Below, in pieces: positions 47,674 to 56,930 of a stretch of 64,000 nt of DNA (position 1 is the stretch's first letter; each line of letters opens with the position of its first letter). The notes beneath the pieces were generated by a model, which was not told the origin of the DNA, did no database searches, and saw only the letters and a program-made list of their open reading frames with translations. Source of the stretch: an uncultured bacterium (GTDB taxonomy: Bacteria > Spirochaetota > UBA4802 > UB4802). A program made the translations under genes and the position numbers. Location: NCBI GenBank assembly GCA_937920495.1, contig CALEUQ010000027.1:1-64000 (forward strand), in the 5' to 3' direction.

Positions 47674-49107
47674 CTATATTACAGTATTATTACTCCAGTA
47701 ATGGATAACAAGCATTTTTTGGCCAGCTTCAGGCAAAAAAGCGTATGAAACTATAGGGTTTGCTGCGCCTGCCACATCACACAATACCGCAGCTATCTGA
47801 TCATCTACAACAATCAGTGGTACCAGCTTTTTTTGTTCCGGAGTAAGCTTATAATCAATGTACAGGCGTTTTAGCGTTCGCGTACCAGCTTTCCGTGCAA
47901 TTGTATCGTGCGGTCGTTTATTTCGGATAACAATCTGGTCGCATCCAGTAAAGCGCAATACTATTGTATTACTGCCATAGGATTGCACATTCATTGTATC
48001 AGTAACAGCGCATTGAACGGTTATACCGGCCTGTGTTATGTCAACCGTTTCTCCAGGCTTAAGTGTATATTCATAGTTACTATCGCCCACACGTAAAGGA
48101 TTAGAAGAAAAAATCAGAAACGATGTGCCATTATAGTAGCGCCTGTATATATAGATTCCTTTTGCTTCAAATAGGGTGATATTCTTTTTCTTTGAGTTTT
48201 GTGCACGATACAATGCATCCAGAATATCCGCATCAACATATTGTGCAAGATAGTTACTGATAATATATGCACAGTAAAATTTAAAGATGTATTCACTATG
48301 CAAAATTGCCTTTTCCTGCACCTGCACATAGCCAGGCTTTTGATTAATAAATCCAGGGTAAAGAGTATGCATCAGGACATTAATACTCTGTTGGGCATCG
48401 CGTGCCTGCTTTTGAAGATGTAACAGTGCATCATCATAATGCGGGAAACGTTTTTTTATAACAGGGATTACATTATGGCGTACATAATTTCTTAGATATG
48501 TGCAGTCATCATTGGTATGGTCATACCGAAATGATAATGCATTATCGTGAAGATATTGATACACTTCATCCTGTGACAGCACCAGCAATGGCCGTATGAT
48601 TGATTCTCGCTTCAATGCTATTGCCTGTAAGCCTGACAATCCAGTGCCCTGAAACAGGCGCATCAGCAACGTTTCTGCCTGATCGTCTTTGGTATGTGCG
48701 GTTGCAATCTTAGTATAACCGTAGAGCTGTGCCAGTGTGTGTAACCGTGTATAGCGGTATTCACGCGCCTGTTGCTCAAAGCTTTTCCCCTGTACTTTTT
48801 GCCTGTGAAAATCAAATCGTTCTATGAAAGCGTCAATGCCATACCGTGAAGCCAGATTAATTATAAAGAGAAGATCTTGAAACGATTCCTCACCTCGCAC
48901 CTTATGGTCAAGGTGATAGATAGCAATTGTACATCCAAGTTGCAATTGCAACGTATAAAGTATATGTAATAGCGCCATTGAATCCTTACCAGCAGAGACC
49001 GATACTAAAATTCTATCACCGGCAGTTATCAGGTTATTTTCTTTTATGAATCGATACACTTTTTGTAATGTGCTATCCATACGATAATGATTATATCTTG
49101 ATGCCAC
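47674..49107 (-). CDS. tilS: tRNA(Ile)-lysidine synthase
   Basis: TilS makes lysidine at C34 of tRNA-Ile(CAU). The PP-loop reads VSVSAGKDSMALLHIL near residues 34-49 and is followed by IAIYHLDHKVRG and the TilS substrate-binding region. A C-terminal domain of about 100 residues is present. The start is GTG 49107 with AAGGA 8 bases before it; an in-frame ATG nine codons later is an alternative. Two GATAGTTAC-type sites lie inside. Copy 3 of the dispersed repeat begins just upstream. Confidence 0.94.
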   Translation of the reverse strand: MASRYNHYRMDSTLQKVYRFIKENNLITAGDRILVSVSAGKDSMALLHILYTLQLQLGCTIAIYHLDHKVRGEESFQDLLFIINLASRYGIDAFIERFDFHRQKVQGKSFEQQAREYRYTRLHTLAQLYGYTKIATAHTKDDQAETLLMRLFQGTGLSGLQAIALKRESIIRPLLVLSQDEVYQYLHDNALSFRYDHTNDDCTYLRNYVRHNVIPVIKKRFPHYDDALLHLQKQARDAQQSINVLMHTLYPGFINQKPGYVQVQEKAILHSEYIFKFYCAYIISNYLAQYVDADILDALYRAQNSKKKNITLFEAKGIYIYRRYYNGTSFLIFSSNPLRVGDSNYEYTLKPGETVDITQAGITVQCAVTDTMNVQSYGSNTIVLRFTGCDQIVIRNKRPHDTIARKAGTRTLKRLYIDYKLTPEQKKLVPLIVVDDQIAAVLCDVAGAANPIVSYAFLPEAGQKMLVIHYWSNNTVI

Positions 49108-49421
49108 GAGTTATTCCTTAAAATTATTCCCTCTTTCTGGATTTTTGGGAAATAAGATTATCCATCAAAAAAGTATTTCATATGTGCGTTAATTCCTTAT
49201 GCATAAAAAACTATTCTGGCAATAATATCATTGCATAAAAAGACTGTTTCAATAAAAAAACCGCAGAATTTTGTGTTCAGGGATAAATAGTGATTGCATC
49301 ATTAACTATAGTGTATCATTTTGTAAATCCTTTCAAAGCAATAATTATGCTATTGACCTTGCAGACAACGTAGTATACAATATTGTTCAAAATAATCCTT
49401 TTTTATTAGGAGATAGTTACT
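49108..49421. other. Intergenic region with dispersed repeat copy 3
   Basis: This 314-base divergent gap between tilS and the sugar mutase has no gene. It contains repeat copy 3 (49140-49252) and, just before the mutase ATG, a GATAGTTAC word. Confidence 0.6.
49140..49252 (+). repeat. Dispersed intergenic repeat, copy 3
   Basis: It matches 38089-38196 through TTTTTGGGAAAT, ATTATCCAT, GTATTTCATAT, GCGTTAATT, CTTATGCATAAAAAACT and ATAATATCATTGCATAAAAA in the same order. It begins 33 bases upstream of the tilS start, in the same orientation relative to that gene as copy 2 is to the pseudogene. Confidence 0.75.
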
Positions 49422-51167
49422 ATGGATATCATCATTCAAAAACGAATAGAACAATGGCAAAAGCCTCCGTTTGATACTAACACTATAAATGAAATAAAAC
49501 AGCTTGTTGAACAGAACAATGAAAAAGAACTCTACGAGCGTTTCTACACCATACTGGAGTTTGGCACAGGTGGACTGCGCGGCATTATTGGTGCAGGTAC
49601 CAATCGAATGAACATTTATACTGTAGGTATGGCAACGCAAGGCCTGGCACACTACATTGTGCAGAAAGGCAATGCTCACAAAGGTGTGGTAATAGCTTAT
49701 GACTCACGCAGGATGTCAGATGTGTTTTCAAAAGAAGCTGCTTCTATTTTAGCTGGCAATGGCATTAAAGTATATCTTTTTAACGATATAATGCCTACAC
49801 CAATCTGTTCATTTGCAATACGTCAGTACAATGCAACAGCAGGTATTGTGATTACAGCCAGCCATAACCCGCCAGAGTATAACGGATATAAGGTGTACTG
49901 GGAAGATGGCGGTCAGGTTGTTCCACCGCAGGATAAAGAAATAATAAATGAAGTTGCAAAGATTCAGGATATCACTCAAATTAAAAAAATGAATTTTGAT
50001 GAAGCCTTAGCTGCTGGCATTATATCTATTGTGGGAGATGAGATCATTGAAAGCTATTCACAAAAACTTTCACAGATACGGTTTAAATCCGATGAACTAT
50101 CGCCCATACATATTGTATATACACCACTACATGGAACCGGTTATCGTATTGTACCACACATATTACAAAGATTTGGTTTTCCCAATGTTCACACAGTTGA
50201 AACGCAGGCAATCCCTGATGGCAACTTCCCCACTGTCAAATCACCCAATCCAGAAGAACCTGAAGCCCTTACAAAGGCAATTGAGCTTGCACAACACGTC
50301 AATGCGGATATAGTGCTTGCAACTGATCCTGATGCAGACCGTATGGGCGTAGCATTTAAAGATGACAGTGGACAGTATGTACTCATTAATGGAAATCAGA
50401 TAGGCAGTATGCTTTTATACTATATACTTTTACGGTTGAAAGAACAAAGTAAGCTACCACAAAATGGCTTTATAGTAAAAACTATCGTTACCACCGACCT
50501 GCAGCAGGAAATTGCAGATCATTTTAATGTCACAATTGAAAATGTTCTCACAGGATTTAAATGGATTGCAAAAAAAATGAAGGATTATGAAGGTATTCGT
50601 ACGTTTATCTTTGGTGGTGAAGAAAGCTACGGATATCTGCCCCTTGATTTTGTGCGTGATAAAGATGCAGTAAGTTCCTGCTACTTCTTTGCCGAGATGA
50701 CCCACTGGCTTTACACACACAACAAAACACTGAAAGACTTTTTATATGAAATATACACGCAGTTTGGCTACTACAACGAAAAACTTGTGTCGCTCACATT
50801 AAAAGGTGTTGAAGGCATTCATAAGATACAATCCATCATGAAACATTTCCGGGCCAATCCACCAGAGCAACTGTCTGGCACAAAGGTTGCCACAATTCTT
50901 GACGTCAAGCAGGGAACAATTACTGACCTCATAAAAGGCACCACAACACCGGTGGATTTGCCTTCATCAGATGTGCTGCAATTTACCCTGGAAAACGGCT
51001 CCAGGGTTACCATGCGTCCTTCAGGAACCGAACCTAAAATTAAATTTTATTTTAGCTCACATAAAAAGGGCAAGGACATCAAACAGCTGGAAAAGGAAGT
51101 GGCTCAATATAACGAAGCACTTGCCAGCGAATTATTGCATACAATTGAATCAGTAATTAATAAATAA
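49422..51167 (+). CDS. Phospho-sugar mutase (phosphoglucomutase/phosphomannomutase)
   Basis: This alpha-D-phosphohexomutase isomerises hexose 1- and 6-phosphates. The phosphoserine loop is ITASHNPPEYNGYK, the metal loop is ATDPDADRMG, the sugar loop is FGGEESYG, and the phosphate loop is RPSGTEPKIKF. At 581 residues it matches the larger PgcA-type mutases, not GlmM. AGGAG lies 9 bases before the ATG, with a GATAGTTAC word between the two. It is convergent with ybeY. Confidence 0.92.
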   Translation: MDIIIQKRIEQWQKPPFDTNTINEIKQLVEQNNEKELYERFYTILEFGTGGLRGIIGAGTNRMNIYTVGMATQGLAHYIVQKGNAHKGVVIAYDSRRMSDVFSKEAASILAGNGIKVYLFNDIMPTPICSFAIRQYNATAGIVITASHNPPEYNGYKVYWEDGGQVVPPQDKEIINEVAKIQDITQIKKMNFDEALAAGIISIVGDEIIESYSQKLSQIRFKSDELSPIHIVYTPLHGTGYRIVPHILQRFGFPNVHTVETQAIPDGNFPTVKSPNPEEPEALTKAIELAQHVNADIVLATDPDADRMGVAFKDDSGQYVLINGNQIGSMLLYYILLRLKEQSKLPQNGFIVKTIVTTDLQQEIADHFNVTIENVLTGFKWIAKKMKDYEGIRTFIFGGEESYGYLPLDFVRDKDAVSSCYFFAEMTHWLYTHNKTLKDFLYEIYTQFGYYNEKLVSLTLKGVEGIHKIQSIMKHFRANPPEQLSGTKVATILDVKQGTITDLIKGTTTPVDLPSSDVLQFTLENGSRVTMRPSGTEPKIKFYFSSHKKGKDIKQLEKEVAQYNEALASELLHTIESVINK

Positions 51168-51201
51168 AAGACACAAATTGTTCATCAAGTTTATTTTGCA
51201 A

Positions 51202-51254
51202 ATGATACAGTACACACCTTAGCCGCCAGGCATGGCAAAGGTGTGCTGCATCAT
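51202..51254. terminator. Long imperfect hairpin between convergent genes
   Basis: ATGATACAG-TA-CACACCTTAGCC (51202-51224) pairs with GGCAAAGGTGTG-CTGCATCAT (51234-51254), leaving two mismatches and a TA bulge, with a 9-base loop. It lies between the ends of the sugar mutase and ybeY. There is no T tract on either side, so a factor-independent terminator is not certain; a bidirectional terminator or 3'-end stabiliser is the best guess. Confidence 0.55.
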
Positions 51255-51295
51255 TAATACAAAAATATTACGTAACAATGTGCTCATACAGCCTG

Positions 51296-51757
51296 TTATT
51301 TCAATAATTGGCCAAAAATCTTTTCCATTACTTCTTCTTCTTTCTTCTGCATTATCCTTTTTTTATATGCAGATTGTTCATGGTCATACCCTATAAGGTG
51401 TAGCAGGCCATGTACCAGTAAACGCATCAGTTCTTCCTTCAGTGTGACGCCATATTCACCGGCTTGTCGTTGTGCAGTATCAAGTGAAATAAAAATATCT
51501 CCCAGATGTTCTTTTATGGCACCCTGTGGCATTGGCGCTTCTCGGTAGGCAAATGATATGACATCAGTTGGGCCTTCCTTTTGGCGGTAGGTTTTATTTA
51601 TATGAGCTATGGTTTCATCATCAGTCAAAATGACTGTTACAATAACATTATTAATTTCCAGATAGTTCAAAGTAAACGCTATAATCTTTTTGCAAAATAT
51701 AGTAATGCCCCGGGGCACTGCGGTATGCTCGCTTTCAACATTAACCTTGATTGCCAT
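51296..51757 (-). CDS. ybeY: Endoribonuclease YbeY (rRNA maturation)
   Basis: YbeY acts in 16S rRNA 3'-end maturation and ribosome quality control. The zinc site HGLLHLIGYDHE is intact, preceded by GPTDVISFAYR and LGDIFISLDTA. Length (153) is normal. The start overlaps the end of pgpH by 17 bases. It is last in the aspS-phoH-pgpH-ybeY run. Confidence 0.95.
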   Translation of the reverse strand: MAIKVNVESEHTAVPRGITIFCKKIIAFTLNYLEINNVIVTVILTDDETIAHINKTYRQKEGPTDVISFAYREAPMPQGAIKEHLGDIFISLDTAQRQAGEYGVTLKEELMRLLVHGLLHLIGYDHEQSAYKKRIMQKKEEEVMEKIFGQLLK

Positions 51758-53993
51758 TAAGTGATTTTTTCTCCAATCTATTTATAGCTTCTTTTGTGGG
51801 ATATTCAATGCGTGAATGGAAAATTCCCTGCAACACCTGTACAAATGCATTCTGAATCTTGTTTAATTCATTCAAATTTATATCAGCTCTTTCCAGGTCA
51901 CCTTCATTCAATCGGTTGTATATTATTCGTTTAACCAGCGTCTCTAATTTTTCCAGTGTTGGCTCTTGTATTGAACGTGATGCAGCTTCAATTGCATCAG
52001 CCAGCATGACTATTGCAGTTTCACGTGTATGTGGTTTTGGGCCAGGATACTGGAAATCAGTTTTCTGTATGCTGTTGCCGTTGACATTACCCTCTTCAAG
52101 TGCCTGATGGTAAAAAAATGTCATCACTGTCTGCCCGTGATGCTCACGGATAAAATCTATGACCATCTCGGGAAGATTATTTTTGACAGCCAGCTCAACG
52201 CCTTTTTGTACATGTGAGATAATTAATTTACAATATTCAAGAGCTGACATATCTTTAGCACGCGGATCCGTAACCTTGTTCTCAATATAAAAATTTGCGT
52301 CTTGAATTTTTCCTATGTCATGATAGTATCCGCCTACACGTGCCAGCAATGCATTGGCACCAACTTCCTTGCATGCGGATTCGGCAAGTGTAGCCACCAT
52401 CAACGAGTGATTATATGTTCCCGGTGCTCTGATAAGCATCTCTTTAAATAAAGGTGCATTAAGATCCGATAGCTCCAGTAATTTAAACTTTGTTGTTACA
52501 CCAAACAGGTTTTCATATATGGGGAACACGCCAAACACAATTATTGCATTTATAATACCCGATATAAACGCAAGGCCTATGTTATTTGCAATAATACCAA
52601 ATTGCATCTCCTGCATCAACCCAACTGCAATTACTATCACCGAATTAATAAGCCCCAAGGTAACACCACCCCGTAAGAAATCAGAACGACGTTCAACATC
52701 TCCAACAACGAATACACCTGATAATGCAGAACTGAATGCCAGCAATAACGTTGTAAAATCACCTTTCATAATTACAGTAACAAAAAACACAATATACACA
52801 CCAATCAACATGGCAATGTGCATGTTATACATAATTGCAAGCACCATGGTAACCAGCGGAATTGGCAAAAGAAGCGGGAAGAACAAACCTTCAAACGCCC
52901 TCCCCTGCCACCTGGCTATGAAAAAAGCAATAATAATGAAAGCAATTACAAGGGTAAAAACAATCAGTGGCATTTTGTTGTCAACCACCAGATTACTATA
53001 ATAGGTGATAAGAAAATAGCCAAATATCACCAAAAATCCAAGCTGAATAAGAAGCAAACCAATAATGAAACTTGATCCAGAGAAATGTGCATTCTTATTT
53101 ATAATATTTATCTTCTGTAACATATCTTCTGTTATCGTGTCGCCTTCACGAGCAATAGACTGGCCCTTCTTTATCACACGAGTAACAGGTTTCACAGACT
53201 GTACGGCCTCAGCTATCCTTCTTTTTGTTTCTTCTTCATTATAAAAAAGATTTGGCTGTAACAAACTCAGAATGACAGAGCTTACCGCATACAACACATC
53301 ATTGGACGGTTTGTTAAGAACATCCCTGGCTATAACCGGCACCAGCGATTGTATCTTTTTCATATCATAGAGTGCATCAATACTAAGCTGTTTTTCTTTT
53401 AATTCTGCTGCATTACCCACTACCCTTACAATGACCTGGTTTGATTGTAATTTTAGCGGATTGGTATATGGCTTTTCCATAATACCATTGTTATACACCT
53501 GAAGCAAAATCTTATTCAGGTCCCTGTGCAAAAGCTGTTCATCATATTGCAATAATCCCATTAATACTTTATCTGAATACTGCAGATAGTCAGGTAGCAT
53601 AGTCCTTAGCAATAACACCTGCTTTACGGAGTTAGAGTCAGGCATTTGCTGTTTAACTTTAATAACTGCCTCACACAGCATATTGCTAATTTTAAGCTTA
53701 TCTTCAACAATGGATTCATTGAGATCAAACACGGCAGGCATTGCTTCAGCAATACGGTTTTTTTCAATCTCAGTTTCTATTGACACAGGATATTCTATAG
53801 TCATAGGCGCACGAATATCCTCGCGTGCTATATCCCCGGCCTGATAATTATATGTAGCACCTATTCTATTTAGTGTGAGAAGCGCAGTAGCGGCAATAAT
53901 AACTATTAGGGTATAAATAAAAGAAGCTTTCAGGCTTTTCTTCTTTAACGCAAACTGTATGCCCCTTTTAAATACCAAAAATGAATTTAACAT
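51741..53993 (-). CDS. pgpH: 7TM-HD phosphohydrolase, PgpH-like (c-di-AMP phosphodiesterase)
   Basis: One N-terminal membrane segment, an extracellular domain of about 250 residues, seven membrane segments (about 305-505) and an HD domain are present. HD residues are in RVGGYYHDIGKIQDANFYIE and in EHHGQ further on. In other bacteria PgpH degrades cyclic di-AMP. Length (750) and position between phoH and ybeY match the family. Confidence 0.9.
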   Translation of the reverse strand: MLNSFLVFKRGIQFALKKKSLKASFIYTLIVIIAATALLTLNRIGATYNYQAGDIAREDIRAPMTIEYPVSIETEIEKNRIAEAMPAVFDLNESIVEDKLKISNMLCEAVIKVKQQMPDSNSVKQVLLLRTMLPDYLQYSDKVLMGLLQYDEQLLHRDLNKILLQVYNNGIMEKPYTNPLKLQSNQVIVRVVGNAAELKEKQLSIDALYDMKKIQSLVPVIARDVLNKPSNDVLYAVSSVILSLLQPNLFYNEEETKRRIAEAVQSVKPVTRVIKKGQSIAREGDTITEDMLQKINIINKNAHFSGSSFIIGLLLIQLGFLVIFGYFLITYYSNLVVDNKMPLIVFTLVIAFIIIAFFIARWQGRAFEGLFFPLLLPIPLVTMVLAIMYNMHIAMLIGVYIVFFVTVIMKGDFTTLLLAFSSALSGVFVVGDVERRSDFLRGGVTLGLINSVIVIAVGLMQEMQFGIIANNIGLAFISGIINAIIVFGVFPIYENLFGVTTKFKLLELSDLNAPLFKEMLIRAPGTYNHSLMVATLAESACKEVGANALLARVGGYYHDIGKIQDANFYIENKVTDPRAKDMSALEYCKLIISHVQKGVELAVKNNLPEMVIDFIREHHGQTVMTFFYHQALEEGNVNGNSIQKTDFQYPGPKPHTRETAIVMLADAIEAASRSIQEPTLEKLETLVKRIIYNRLNEGDLERADINLNELNKIQNAFVQVLQGIFHSRIEYPTKEAINRLEKKSLNGNQG

Positions 53994-54011
53994 ATACGTA
54001 ACCGGATTGTA

Positions 54012-54971
54012 TTATTCAGCATGTTTTTCATACGCTGCAATAATTTTTTCAACTATCGGATGCCTGCAGATGTCCTCTTTTGAAAATTCAACAAAGGTAA
54101 TTTCATCTATTCCATGAAGAATTTTTTGTGCAGCAAGCAATCCAGATTGCCGTGGTTTTTCAAGATCAATCTGTGTAATATCACCAGAGATTACCATTTT
54201 TGAACTGTTGCCCAACCGTGTTAAAAACATCTTCATCTGTGATGAAGTGGTATTCTGAGCTTCATCAAGTATAATGAAGGCCTTATTGAGTGTACGCCCG
54301 CGCATATAGGCAAGCGGTGCGATCTCAATTATTCCTTTTTCCATATACTTGGAAATTCTTTCATAGGGAAGAATATCAAAAAGGGCATCATACAACGGCC
54401 TTAAATACGGATTAATCTTCTGAATAAAGTCACCAGGCAGGTACCCTAAGCTTTCACCCGCTTCAACCGCAGGCCGTGTTAAAATGATGCGTTCAACCCT
54501 TCCTGTTAATAAAAACTTTACGCCTACAGCTACTGCCAGATATGTCTTGCCTGTCCCGGCAGGCCCAATAGAGATAGTGATGGGGCTTTTGTGGATTGCC
54601 GACATATAATTTGCCTGGTTGATTGTCTTGGGCACAATGGTTTTTCCTGTCTCAGCAATAACAATCTTCAGCCGGTTGATTTCATCAGCATCAACCTTTA
54701 TACCCTGGTTAATAGAAAGTGCCAGGTATCGTATATCAAAATCATCAAACTCATAGAGCGAATCACGCATATACAAATAATCACCCATTAGGTGTAATAG
54801 CTGAAGGGCTTTGGCTGCATTATCACCCGATGCTTCCACAATGAGTGTATTGCCACGGGGAATTATCTTAACATCAAGAAGCTTTTCAATTGCCTTGATA
54901 TTCTTGTCTTTATACCCGCATATGCGTTTATAAATGGATATATCATCAATTTCAAATTTTGTGTCTACCAT
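54012..54971 (-). CDS. PhoH-like ATPase
   Basis: A KH-like N-terminal domain is followed by the PhoH ATPase with Walker A GPAGTGKTYLAVA, ILDEAQNTTSSQMKMFLTRL and GDITQIDL. This is the YbeZ/PhoL subgroup, found with ybeY in many bacteria and thought to act with it in RNA processing. Its start overlaps the aspS stop (TAATG). Confidence 0.93.
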   Translation of the reverse strand: MVDTKFEIDDISIYKRICGYKDKNIKAIEKLLDVKIIPRGNTLIVEASGDNAAKALQLLHLMGDYLYMRDSLYEFDDFDIRYLALSINQGIKVDADEINRLKIVIAETGKTIVPKTINQANYMSAIHKSPITISIGPAGTGKTYLAVAVGVKFLLTGRVERIILTRPAVEAGESLGYLPGDFIQKINPYLRPLYDALFDILPYERISKYMEKGIIEIAPLAYMRGRTLNKAFIILDEAQNTTSSQMKMFLTRLGNSSKMVISGDITQIDLEKPRQSGLLAAQKILHGIDEITFVEFSKEDICRHPIVEKIIAAYEKHAE

Positions 54972-56746
54972 TATAATTCAACCACCTTGATAGATAGCTC
55001 TTTTAACTGCTGTGCACTCACTGGCGAAGGTGCTTCACTCATAAGGCACTGCCCTTTCTGCGTTTTGGGGAATGCAATCACATCCCGTATGGAATTTCGT
55101 TTTAAAAGCAACATGAGTATCCTATCAAGCCCCAATGCTATACCACCGTGCGGTGGTGCACCATATTTAAGTGCATCCAGCAAAAATGAAAACTTTACTT
55201 TTGCCTCTTCTTCAGAAATACCAAGAATGGAAAACATCTTTTTTTGCAATGCCATGCGGTTAATCCTGATAGAACCACCACCAATCTCAACACCATTAAG
55301 CACAACATCGTATGCCTGCGCCTTGATTGTATCGGTTGTGTGGGGAGTAACAGTGTCAAGCAGTGGCTCGCATTCAGGTTTTGGTGCTGTGAATGGATGA
55401 TGCATTGCATAGTATCTGCCTTCTTCAGCATCATACTCAAGCAGCGGAAAGTCAACCACCCACAGGAAATGTAATTTATCCTGGTCAATAAGGTTTAATT
55501 GCTGGGCTATCTTGATGCGTAGATTACCCAGTGCATCGTTTACAATCTTTGGCTTGTCACAGGAAAAGATGATAAGAGCATTGGAATGTAGTTTCAATTG
55601 TTGTATAAGCTTTTCCTTTTCACTATCGCTTAAAAATTTTGCTATACCCGTTTCAAACGTTGTACCGGTGTACCGCACACTTGGCAACCCTTGCGCCTTG
55701 AACGCACGCACATAATTAATGTATTCATCAATCATTGCTCGGGATATTTTGCCTTCATCATTGATAACAATGGCCTTAATTATGCCACCGTTTTCCAATG
55801 CCGCTTTGAATACATTAAATGATGAATGAGTAAAAATATTGGATACATCAGCAAGCTCCAGTCCAAAACGCGTATCAGGAGCATCTTTGCCATAGCGCTG
55901 CATGACCTCATCATACGTGAATACCGGGAACGGAGTTTCAATTTCTTTACCCAGTACCTGCCACACGATCTCTTTCAAAAGACCTTCAATAAGGCTCATT
56001 ACAATCTGTGGAGTAACAAATGACATTTCCAGGTCAATCTGAGTAAATTCGGGCTGACGGTCATTGCGCAGATCCTCATCACGGAAACATTTGGCAATCT
56101 GAAAATAGCGGTCAAACCCTGATATCATCAAAATCTGTTTAAACAGCTGTGGTGATTGCGGCAGTGCATAAAACATACCTTTGTTAATACGGCTTGGCAC
56201 AAGAAAATCGCGCGCACCTTCAGGCGTGGATTTATTCAGTATTGGTGTTTCTACCTCAATGAACCTGTTGTCGGTAAGATATCGCCTTGTTGCCTGCATG
56301 ACCTTATGGCGCACCAGGATAGCTTCCTGCATCTCAGCCCTGCGAAGATCCAGATAACGGTACTTCAGACGCACTTCTTCATTTAGATTAGTGTATGAGT
56401 CAACAGGAAATGGTGGTACTTCAGACTCTGATAAAAGTGTAATATCCTGCCCCACAACCTCTATCATCCCGGTTTTAAGATTGGGATTGATGGTATCTTC
56501 AGAACGCCTGGCCACCTGGCCTGTTACAAAAATACAGTATTCGTTTTTCACTTTGTCTGCTTTTTCATACGCACTGCTATTTTTAGACGCATCAAATACA
56601 ACCTGTATAATTCCGGTCACGTCCCTCATCTCAATAAATATTATGCCACCCAAATCGCGTTTAGTATCAACCCAACCTGCTAAACGCACCAATGTGCCAA
56701 CATCATTCAATGTCAATTCACCACAGTAGTTTCTTTGTTCAAACAT
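54971..56746 (-). CDS. aspS: Aspartate--tRNA ligase
   Basis: This class II synthetase charges tRNA-Asp. The anticodon-binding OB fold (GELTLNDVGTLVRLAGWVDT) is followed by motif 2 (CFRDEDLRNDRQPEFTQIDL), the bacterial GAD insertion and motif 3 (GGIALGLDRILMLLL). The frame continues to 56815 with a hydrophobic lead, but ATG 56746 has AGGGGA just before it and gives the standard N-terminus. Confidence 0.96.
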   Translation of the reverse strand: MFEQRNYCGELTLNDVGTLVRLAGWVDTKRDLGGIIFIEMRDVTGIIQVVFDASKNSSAYEKADKVKNEYCIFVTGQVARRSEDTINPNLKTGMIEVVGQDITLLSESEVPPFPVDSYTNLNEEVRLKYRYLDLRRAEMQEAILVRHKVMQATRRYLTDNRFIEVETPILNKSTPEGARDFLVPSRINKGMFYALPQSPQLFKQILMISGFDRYFQIAKCFRDEDLRNDRQPEFTQIDLEMSFVTPQIVMSLIEGLLKEIVWQVLGKEIETPFPVFTYDEVMQRYGKDAPDTRFGLELADVSNIFTHSSFNVFKAALENGGIIKAIVINDEGKISRAMIDEYINYVRAFKAQGLPSVRYTGTTFETGIAKFLSDSEKEKLIQQLKLHSNALIIFSCDKPKIVNDALGNLRIKIAQQLNLIDQDKLHFLWVVDFPLLEYDAEEGRYYAMHHPFTAPKPECEPLLDTVTPHTTDTIKAQAYDVVLNGVEIGGGSIRINRMALQKKMFSILGISEEEAKVKFSFLLDALKYGAPPHGGIALGLDRILMLLLKRNSIRDVIAFPKTQKGQCLMSEAPSPVSAQQLKELSIKVVEL

Positions 56747-56882
56747 TCCCCTAACCCAATAGAAATTAATATAGCAACTTACCAGAATCAATATAAAAAT
56801 CAAAAAAATATGCAAATTTGCTACCGTGCATTACTTGTTTTTACGGCAGCAATGTGTATGAGCCAATAAATTGATTTCGATA

Positions 56883-56913
56883 GTATTACTTAGGCAGGCT
56901 TATTTTTGTCAAG
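56883..56913 (-). promoter_or_regulatory. Possible aspS operon promoter
   Basis: On the minus strand TTGACA (56908-56913) and TAATAC (56883-56888) are 19 bases apart, about 140 bases before aspS. The -35 is perfect but the spacing is long. Confidence 0.4.
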
Positions 56914-56930
56914 TAATTATGCGCTGTGCC

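Noticed and set aside
56747-56815. N-terminal membrane segment on AspRS
   Set aside because: It lies before the ATG with a good ribosome site and is not part of the family.
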